A stretch of 8,587 bases of DNA, from NCBI GenBank assembly GCA_023299945.1, contig JALZVZ010000262.1:1-8587 (forward strand), in the 5' to 3' direction. The stretch is from Altererythrobacter sp. GTDB taxonomy: Bacteria > Pseudomonadota > Alphaproteobacteria > Sphingomonadales > Sphingomonadaceae. Position 1 is the first letter of the stretch; each line of letters begins with the position of its first letter. Position numbers and translations under genes: made by a program. Positions 1-5,267 of the stretch are shown piece by piece. The notes under the pieces are model-generated. The model saw nothing but the letters and a program-made list of their open reading frames with translations, was not told where the DNA came from and did not search any database.

Positions 1-608
1 CAATTGCTGAAAAACATCCAGATTGGTGTGTGCTGGTTAATTCTGCGTCAGTGTTTGATTATGACGGAGTAACCAGTCTCGATCCAATCACGAACACCAA
101 GGCAATGCAGATCAACGCCGCAACCCCAGCGCGAATGGCGCAAGCTTTCTTGGCACATCCACATGCGCAAAACGGGCTCCGGTCAGGCAAGCGCATCATC
201 CAAGTGACAGACCAAAAGCTGGAAAATTCCAACCCCGATTTCTTCAGCTATACCATGAGCAAACATGCGCTGGATGCGACGATCAAAATGCTGGCGAAAG
301 GCGCGCCCTCGCCGCATGACCGAATTTACGGTCTTGCCCCTGGCGCGATCCTCGCCAGCCATGATCAAAGCGAGAGAGAGACGGAAATCTCGCACCGCTT
401 AAATCCATTACAGCGCAAAACCGGCGCGGATGAAATTGCAGGCACGGCGCTATTTTTGGCAGGCGGACATCTGCGCAGCGGCGAAACGATATTCGTTGAT
501 AGCGGACAGCATCTGCTCGATCAGCCACGCGATGTTATTTATCTTGCACGAGAATTGGCAAAGATGGACACTGTGGGAACCCAGGATATGGGGACCAAGC
601 AATCATGA
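1..608 (+). CDS. SDR family oxidoreductase, pteridine reductase / FolM-like (5' partial)
   Basis: This is the C-terminal part of a short-chain dehydrogenase; complete codons begin at base 3 and about 201 residues are visible. The N-terminal nucleotide-binding glycine motif lies outside the window. Near the start is an LVNSAS segment, matching the NNAS motif of the family. The catalytic region reads VTDQKLEN...YTMSK: an Asp (visible residue 70), then Tyr 83 and Lys 87 as YxxxK. The 13-residue Asp-to-Tyr spacing, with Asp where classical SDRs have Ser, is typical of Leishmania PTR1 and E. coli FolM, which reduce dihydropterins or dihydrofolate with NADPH. A GETIFVDSGQ segment gives the usual SDR C-terminal strand, followed by an extra tail of about 25 residues. 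The stop overlaps the next ATG by four bases (ATGA), so it is probably translationally coupled to the cytochrome b gene. Pterin reduction is inferred from motifs; the true substrate is unknown. Confidence 0.82.
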   Translation, partial: IAEKHPDWCVLVNSASVFDYDGVTSLDPITNTKAMQINAATPARMAQAFLAHPHAQNGLRSGKRIIQVTDQKLENSNPDFFSYTMSKHALDATIKMLAKGAPSPHDRIYGLAPGAILASHDQSERETEISHRLNPLQRKTGADEIAGTALFLAGGHLRSGETIFVDSGQHLLDQPRDVIYLARELAKMDTVGTQDMGTKQS

Positions 609-1273
609 AAAAGCACGCATTTTCCACGCGCATCTGGCATTGGATCAATGCCATCAGCCTGATCATTTTGTTTATGTCAGGGCTCAATATTTCTAATGCC
701 CACCGCTATTTATATTGGGGCGATTACGGTTTTGATAAGGCCGATGCGTGGCTATCCGTCATCCGCTTTCCTAATTGGGCGACGATCCCTGGCAGTTACA
801 ATTTAGCGGAGGCGCGCGATTGGCACACGATTTTTGCATGGCCCTTTGCATTGGCCTTGCTGTTTATGTGGATCGCGATGTTGATGAACCGGCATTTTAA
901 GCGCGATCTCACCACCACCCGCGCTGAATGGAAGCCAAACGCAGTGTGGAAAGACATTGTCAGCCACGCAAAGCTGAACTTTGATCACGATCCAGCGAAT
1001 GGCAAATATAATTTTCTACAGAAATTTTCCTACGGATTTGTGCTGGGTATTATGTTGCCGCTGATGATCTTTTCCGGCCTTGCAATCAGCCCGGGTTTTG
1101 AGCCTGCTGCACCTTGGATGGTTGATATTTTAGGCGGGCGGCAGAGCGCGCGCTCCATCCATTTTATCATCGCGTTCGGGCTCTTGGCATTCTTCGTTGT
1201 CCACATTGCTTTGGTTCTGATGACTGGGCCGATTAAGCAACTCAAAGATATGATCACAGGAGGAAAAGCATGA
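605..1273 (+). CDS. Cytochrome b/b561-type membrane subunit (b-haem electron carrier)
   Basis: This is a 222-residue membrane protein with four hydrophobic helices at roughly residues 10-30, 75-95, 143-163 and 184-206. It resembles the di-haem cytochrome b subunits of Ni,Fe-hydrogenase, thiosulfate reductase and cytochrome b561 type. Likely haem ligands are His12 in helix 1 (TRIWHWINA), His73 at the start of helix 2, and His186 and His200 in helix 4; the pairing is inferred. Such subunits pass electrons between the quinone pool and a periplasmic partner. The gene overlaps the SDR stop and its own stop overlaps the next ATG, both as ATGA, so its partner is almost certainly the following molybdoenzyme. 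It is not the MsrQ/YedZ type usually paired with MsrP, judging by its N-terminal hydrogenase-cytochrome-like opening. GGGGA ten bases before the ATG is a modest ribosome site. Confidence 0.85.
   Translation: MKKHAFSTRIWHWINAISLIILFMSGLNISNAHRYLYWGDYGFDKADAWLSVIRFPNWATIPGSYNLAEARDWHTIFAWPFALALLFMWIAMLMNRHFKRDLTTTRAEWKPNAVWKDIVSHAKLNFDHDPANGKYNFLQKFSYGFVLGIMLPLMIFSGLAISPGFEPAAPWMVDILGGRQSARSIHFIIAFGLLAFFVVHIALVLMTGPIKQLKDMITGGKA
1258..1263 (+). promoter_or_regulatory. Strong ribosome binding site for the molybdoenzyme gene
   Basis: AGGAGG lies six bases before the ATG at 1270. It sits inside the end of the cytochrome b reading frame and supports both the chosen start and coupled translation through the ATGA overlap. 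Confidence 0.8.
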
Positions 1274-2052
1274 GCGCTCCTATTAAAGCAAAACCCGGCA
1301 TGAAAGCTGCTTTCAACCGCCGCACCGCCCTTGCTGGCCTTGCCGCATTGGCCACCGGCGCTTGCTCCAAAATTGCCGAAAGCGACACGGGCCGCGCAGT
1401 GGCAAAGGCCGCCGAAGGCTGGCACCGAGGCGCGCATCGCACCCTCGCCAGCCGCCAAGCTTTGGCCCGCGAATTCACCCGCGCAGAACGCTCGCCCACG
1501 TTTAAAGGCAATGGCACTGTGCGGATTGCTGATGAAGCCTATCAAGCAGCGCTGGAGGGCGGCTTTACTGATTGGAAACTGGAAGTACGCGGACTGGTCG
1601 ATACACCGCTTTCGCTGAGCATGGATGATCTGCGCAGTCTAAAGCAGCGCACACAAATCACGCGGCATGATTGCGTTGAAGGGTGGAGCGCAATTGGCGA
1701 GTGGACAGGGCCGCAATTGTCCGATGTCCTCGACATGGCCAAGCTGCAAGAAGGCGCAAATTTCATCGTGTTTCGCTGCGCTGATACATTGTCGGGCGGC
1801 GAATATTATGAAAGCGTCGACATGATCGATGCCTATCATCCCCAAACCATCATTGCCCATATGCTCAACGGTGAACCTCTGCCGCAAAAGAATGGTGCGC
1901 CTTTGCGTATGCGGATCGAACGGCAACTGGGGTATAAGCACCCCAAATATCTCACGGCGATTGAGGCGGTGGCCAGCTTTGACGATGTTTTGGGCGGTAA
2001 AGGCGGCTATTGGGAAGACCGTGCAGACTACCAATGGTATGCCGGTATTTAG
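1270..2052 (+). CDS. Exported molybdopterin-dependent oxidoreductase (sulfite oxidase family)
   Basis: This 260-residue protein carries one sulfite-oxidase-type Mo-pterin domain. The N-terminus has a twin-arginine pair (NRRTALAGL, Arg17-Arg18), a hydrophobic stretch and then ATGAC with Cys32. That suggests Tat export of the folded cofactor-loaded enzyme and possibly lipid anchoring, though Thr at -3 is a weak lipobox. The Mo ligand is most likely Cys135 in TRHDCVEGWS, a motif shared with MsrP/YedY-like enzymes. Further family signatures are GGEYYESVDM, a MLNGEPLP..NGAPLRMRI stretch and QLGYKHPKYL near residues 215-232. It ends in YQWYAGI. The immediately upstream cytochrome b would supply or accept electrons at the membrane. 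Substrate is not evident: S- or N-oxide reduction, protein methionine-sulfoxide repair or sulfite oxidation are all possible. The start is fixed by AGGAGG six bases upstream. Confidence 0.87.
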   Translation: MSAPIKAKPGMKAAFNRRTALAGLAALATGACSKIAESDTGRAVAKAAEGWHRGAHRTLASRQALAREFTRAERSPTFKGNGTVRIADEAYQAALEGGFTDWKLEVRGLVDTPLSLSMDDLRSLKQRTQITRHDCVEGWSAIGEWTGPQLSDVLDMAKLQEGANFIVFRCADTLSGGEYYESVDMIDAYHPQTIIAHMLNGEPLPQKNGAPLRMRIERQLGYKHPKYLTAIEAVASFDDVLGGKGGYWEDRADYQWYAGI

Positions 2053-2064
2053 GCACGCTTAGCT

Positions 2065-2511
2065 CTATGGGAAAATGCGCTGCATCGCGGCCCAGTCTGA
2101 TGCGATCATTTGCTCCAGTACGGTGAGATCAACATCGGCTAGCTTGTTGATATACAGGCAACTTGCGCCGGTTTTGTGTTTGCCCAGCTTTTCCAAAAAG
2201 CCTGCGCGATCCTTCGCTGCAATATCATCGCAATATCCCCCTTGGAGATAGAGCGAATGCTTGCCTTTGCGCGGGCTGAAGCCTGCGCGCATCCAATGCA
2301 CTTCGCGCCCGCTGTCATAGGTGGTGCGATATTCGCCATAGCCGATTATGCCGCCTGCCCAGACAGTCGGCTCGGCCCCTGTGACCTTGCGGAACATTGC
2401 ATCGAGCACTGCGGAATCCTCGCGCTTTGCCGCCGGCTCAACTTGCGCGATAAAATCCGCCACCGATTGAACTGTGGGGACAGTCTTTGCTGCGCCTTTT
2501 GCTTTCGACAT
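2065..2511 (-). CDS. DUF1801 domain protein
   Basis: This is a small soluble protein of 148 residues read from the second Met of the frame, matching the DUF1801 (YdhG-like) fold. Visible signatures are an N-terminal SVADFIAQV helix, GGIIGYGEYRTTYDSGREVHW (residues about 53-73), a KHSLYLQGGY strand and a C-terminal LADVDLTVLEQMI helix region. No signal peptide or membrane segment is seen. The start at 2511 is preferred over the ATG at 2520 because GGGAGG (2521-2526) directly abuts the latter but lies nine bases from the former. It converges with the molybdoenzyme gene (12 bases between stops, no clear terminator) and diverges from the first CFA-family gene. The biochemical role of this family is not known; I do not assign one. 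Confidence 0.85.
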   Translation of the reverse strand: MSKAKGAAKTVPTVQSVADFIAQVEPAAKREDSAVLDAMFRKVTGAEPTVWAGGIIGYGEYRTTYDSGREVHWMRAGFSPRKGKHSLYLQGGYCDDIAAKDRAGFLEKLGKHKTGASCLYINKLADVDLTVLEQMIASDWAAMQRIFP

Positions 2512-2520
2512 AATTCGCAT

Positions 2521-2526
2521 CCTCCC
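2521..2526 (-). promoter_or_regulatory. Ribosome binding site deciding the DUF1801 gene start
   Basis: On the minus strand GGGAGG is followed immediately by an ATG (2518-2520) and, nine bases on, by a second in-frame ATG (2509-2511). Only the second has workable spacing, so translation should start there. Confidence 0.65.
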
Positions 2527-2528
2527 AA

Positions 2529-2560
2529 TTGACAGTTTTGCCGCAGAGACACAGTGTAAT
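2529..2560 (+). promoter_or_regulatory. Possible promoter for the first CFA-family gene
   Basis: A perfect TTGACA (2529-2534) is followed by TGTAAT (2555-2560), one mismatch from TATAAT. The 20-base spacing is longer than the preferred 17. The position, 35 bases before the ATG, is suitable. A short dyad, ACAC-A-GTGT (2549-2557), overlaps the -10 candidate. Weak prediction. Confidence 0.3.
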
Positions 2561-2594
2561 CCGCAATCAGGACTTTAGGGGATTTTTTGAAGCT

Positions 2595-3917
2595 ATGTGG
2601 TTGTTAGACAAATTTCTTAGCCATGCGATTATTCGCGGGCAGATGATCATCACCGACTATGACGGCAAAGAATATAGCTACGGCCAAGGCGCTGTAGGCA
2701 GCGATGGGGAATACGCGCCAGAGGTCGGCGGCAAGCCCGGTCCGATCCGCATTCGATTGACCAATAAGAAGGCCGCCAATCACATTGCGCGCTATCCGCA
2801 AATGGGTGCTGGCGAGGCGTTTATGTGGGGCTGGCTAGTTATCGACGAGCCGCATGATCTGCGCGATATGATCCTGTTTGTGACAATGAATGCCAAGCGC
2901 CTTGGGGATTCCTCCCTCAAGCCCAAAGGCCCGTTCCGCAAGCTGATCCAGAAAGCAAAAGCCAAGGTCGACGGCATCAATCTGCGCAGCAGCGCCCGCG
3001 CCAATGCCGAGCATACCTATAATCTCACCCGCGAATTGTATGAGCGCTTCCTCGATGAAGATCGCCAATACACCATGGCCTATTACCGCGAGGATGACCC
3101 AGCTGCGACCAGCCTAGAGCAAGCGCAAATGGACAAAAAGGCGCATCTTGCCGCCAAAATGCATTTGAAGCCCGGCATGAAAGTGCTCGATATTGGCTGC
3201 GGCTGGGGCGGCTTCGCGCTCTATCTCAATAAAATGTACGGCGTGGAGGTTTTGGGCGTCGCCCTTGCCCCTGATCAAATCAAATTCTCCAATGAACGCG
3301 CCGCTGAATTGGGCGTATCGGACATGGTGAAGTTTGAGCTGTGTGATTACCGTGATGTCGAAGGGCAGTTTGACCGCATCTCCAGCGTAGGCCTGCTCGA
3401 ACATGTCGGCACCATCCATTATCCGCAATTTTTCGAGCACACCAACCGTCTGCTAAAGCCCGATGGCGTGATGATTTCGCATTGCTGCGGGCGCTCTGGG
3501 CCGCCTGGCTTTACCGATGCTTGGACCCGCAAATACATCTTCCCCGGCGGCTATATTCCCGCTTTGTCAGAGCTTGTGACGCAATCGGAACGATACGGCT
3601 GGCAGGTGATGGATGTGGAGGCGATGCGCTTTCACTACTCCCACACACTGGAGGAATGGTACAAGCGCACCGTCATGCACCGCGAAGAGATCACGGAAAT
3701 GTATGACGAGGTGTTCTACAATATGTGGCTGTTCTACCTCGCCGGAGCAGAGCAATCCTTCCGCAATGGCACGATGGTCAATTGGCAGGTCCAATATGTG
3801 AAGAGCCGCGATGCCATCCCCATGACGCGCGAATATATCCACCACGAGAGCGAGCGCTTGCGTTCTATTGGTGAAATTCCAAGCTGGCGGTTTGATGAGC
3901 GCGAGGCGGCCGAGTAA
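2595..3917 (+). CDS. Divergent cyclopropane-fatty-acid-synthase-family SAM methyltransferase (altered active site)
   Basis: This 440-residue protein has an N-terminal lipid-binding domain (about 1-135) and a class I SAM methyltransferase domain. The SAM site is VLDIGCGWGGFALYL (197-211). Compared with E. coli Cfa, Glu (Glu269 in LLEHVG), His (His296) and Tyr (Tyr348 in HYSHTLEEW) are kept. The Cys of YSCAYW is Met161 here (QYTMAYY), the HTIG Ile is Cys298 (SHCCGR), and the HYDxGN segment before it reads TYNLTRE (141-147). The N-terminal domain has an extra Gly/Glu-rich loop near 32-50. It probably alkylates acyl chains of phospholipids at the inner membrane, but the product may be a methyl or methylene group rather than a cyclopropane, or it may assist the next gene's product. 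The start is the first Met with homology to its neighbour (MWLLDKFL, compare NPLIDKFL). AGGGGA lies about 13 bases upstream, slightly far. Confidence 0.85.
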   Translation: MWLLDKFLSHAIIRGQMIITDYDGKEYSYGQGAVGSDGEYAPEVGGKPGPIRIRLTNKKAANHIARYPQMGAGEAFMWGWLVIDEPHDLRDMILFVTMNAKRLGDSSLKPKGPFRKLIQKAKAKVDGINLRSSARANAEHTYNLTRELYERFLDEDRQYTMAYYREDDPAATSLEQAQMDKKAHLAAKMHLKPGMKVLDIGCGWGGFALYLNKMYGVEVLGVALAPDQIKFSNERAAELGVSDMVKFELCDYRDVEGQFDRISSVGLLEHVGTIHYPQFFEHTNRLLKPDGVMISHCCGRSGPPGFTDAWTRKYIFPGGYIPALSELVTQSERYGWQVMDVEAMRFHYSHTLEEWYKRTVMHREEITEMYDEVFYNMWLFYLAGAEQSFRNGTMVNWQVQYVKSRDAIPMTREYIHHESERLRSIGEIPSWRFDEREAAE

Positions 3918-3925
3918 TTGAAACC

Positions 3926-3977
3926 GGTTATTGCGTAACCATCCAGCAGTTTGTGCGAACAGGTTATTATGTAATAA
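3926..3977 (+). promoter_or_regulatory. Repeated dyad motif between the two CFA-family genes (candidate operator/promoter)
   Basis: Two copies of GGTTATTnnGTAA start at 3926 and 3962, 36 bases apart. The first (GGTTATTGCGTAACC, 3926-3940) has inverted arms GGTTA/TAACC. The second contains TTATTA-TG-TAATAA (3964-3977), six-base inverted arms. The second overlaps the A+T-rich stretch that would hold a -10 element (TTGTGC at 3951-3956, TAATTA at 3975-3980, 18-base gap). A regulator binding both copies would control the second gene separately from the first. No specific regulator is recognised. Confidence 0.4.
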
Positions 3978-3995
3978 TTATTTGAGACGAACACC

Positions 3996-5252
3996 ATGAG
4001 CAATCCGCTGATCGACAAATTCCTTGGGTCGGTGGTCAAACAAGGCCGCTTGCAGATCACAATGCCCGACGGCCAACAATATGCGCTGGGCGAACCGGCA
4101 CCGGGCTTTCCAGAAATTTCGATCCGATTGCGCGATGCAAAAGTGGCGCGCGACATTCTGTTCAATCCGCGCTTGGGTGCAGGCGAAGCTTACATGGATG
4201 GACGCATCATAATCGAGCAAGGCGATGTTATGGGCCTTGTTCAATTGCTGCGCGCGAACAAACCGTGGGAACGCGGCGGCCAGTTGGGGGCGCCCTCCCC
4301 CTTGGCAAGGATGAAGGCGCGGGCAAAGTTTCTACACGGGTCCTTCAACGAGGCCTCCTCCTCCAAACGCAATGTCGCGCATCACTATGACATCGGAAAT
4401 GATCTTTACGAACTGATGCTGGATCCTGGTTACATGCAATATAGCTGCGCTTATTGGCCGGACGGGGTGGAAACGCTTGAGCAAGCGCAAGAGGCAAAGC
4501 TGGCACATATTGCAGCAAAACTGGCGCTTGAGGACGGGCAAAGCGTGCTCGATATTGGCTGCGGATGGGGCGGCATGTCGATTTACATCGCACAGCATTA
4601 TGATGTGACGGTCACTGGTATCACTCTGTCTGAGGAGCAATTAGCACTTGCGGTTGAACGCGCAAAGGCTGCTGGAGTGAGCGACCGTGTATCATTCAAA
4701 CTGGTTGATTATCGGGATTTGGCGAATAGCGGCGCTACGTTCGATCGGATCGTTTCAGTTGGCATGTTTGAACATGTCGGACGCCCGCAATTTGAAACGT
4801 TCTTTCGCGCTTGCGGCAATTTGTTGAGCGATGATGGGACAATGCTCCTTCACACAATTGGCCGTTTCGGCGGCCCTGGAGTGACCGATGCGTTCACGTC
4901 GAAATACATCTTCCCCGGCGGCTATATTCCGGCGCTGTCTGAAACATTGGCGGCAAGCGAGAAATCACGCCTCATCCACACTGATATTGAAACGCTGCGG
5001 CTGCACTATGCCAAAACCCTGCGCGAATGGTATGCGCGCTGTGAAGCCAACAAAGATGCTATTATCGCGATGATAGATGAGCGGTTTTACCGCATGTGGA
5101 CCTTCTATTTGTCCGGCGCGACTGCCGCGTTTGAAAGCGGCGGCATGGGCAATTATCAGATTCAATTCACACGCAATCGCCGCGCATTGCCAATGACCCG
5201 CGACTATATCGAAGCCGAAGAGAAGCGATTGCTCTCCGGCTCAAAACGCTAA
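3996..5252 (+). CDS. cfa: Cyclopropane-fatty-acyl-phospholipid synthase
   Basis: This 418-residue enzyme transfers a methylene from S-adenosylmethionine across the cis double bond of acyl chains in membrane phospholipids. All active-site landmarks known from E. coli Cfa can be placed: HYDIGNDLY (130-138), Cys151 in MQYSCAYW, the SAM loop VLDIGCGWGG (184-193), Glu259 in GMFEHVG, His286 and Ile288 in LLHTIG, and Tyr338 in LHYAKTLREW. Length is a little over the 382 residues of the E. coli enzyme. It lies 78 bases after a divergent paralogue, with shared motifs in the same order, so the two look like an old tandem duplication. The gap may carry its own promoter. The ribosome site is poor (GAG nine bases before the ATG). 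The cellular role is expected to be membrane stabilisation under stress or in stationary phase. Confidence 0.92.
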   Translation: MSNPLIDKFLGSVVKQGRLQITMPDGQQYALGEPAPGFPEISIRLRDAKVARDILFNPRLGAGEAYMDGRIIIEQGDVMGLVQLLRANKPWERGGQLGAPSPLARMKARAKFLHGSFNEASSSKRNVAHHYDIGNDLYELMLDPGYMQYSCAYWPDGVETLEQAQEAKLAHIAAKLALEDGQSVLDIGCGWGGMSIYIAQHYDVTVTGITLSEEQLALAVERAKAAGVSDRVSFKLVDYRDLANSGATFDRIVSVGMFEHVGRPQFETFFRACGNLLSDDGTMLLHTIGRFGGPGVTDAFTSKYIFPGGYIPALSETLAASEKSRLIHTDIETLRLHYAKTLREWYARCEANKDAIIAMIDERFYRMWTFYLSGATAAFESGGMGNYQIQFTRNRRALPMTRDYIEAEEKRLLSGSKR

Positions 5253-5267
5253 ACAGTAAAGTTTAGC
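5248..5267. terminator. Small hairpin shared by two convergent genes
   Basis: GCTAAAC (5248-5254) and GTTTAGC (5261-5267) form a perfect seven-base stem with loop AGTAAA. Both stop codons, TAA at 5250-5252 (+) and TAA at 5263-5265 (-), lie within the stem. On the minus strand the stem is followed by GTTTTG, a short T run, so it could work as an intrinsic terminator for the acyltransferase gene. On the plus strand no T run follows. Confidence 0.5.

Noticed and set aside
1030..1545. Open frame of 171 codons on the - strand
   Set aside because: It is antisense to the cytochrome b and molybdoenzyme genes, which have clear motifs; no domain or ribosome site supports it.
2549..2557. ACAC-A-GTGT dyad in the gap between the DUF1801 and CFA-family genes as an operator
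   Set aside because: Four-base arms are too common by chance to report as a separate site; mentioned only with the promoter.
2529..2594. N-terminal extension of the first CFA-family gene from TTG
   Set aside because: The homology with the downstream paralogue begins at the ATG at 2595, and the TTG is part of a TTGACA promoter-like hexamer.
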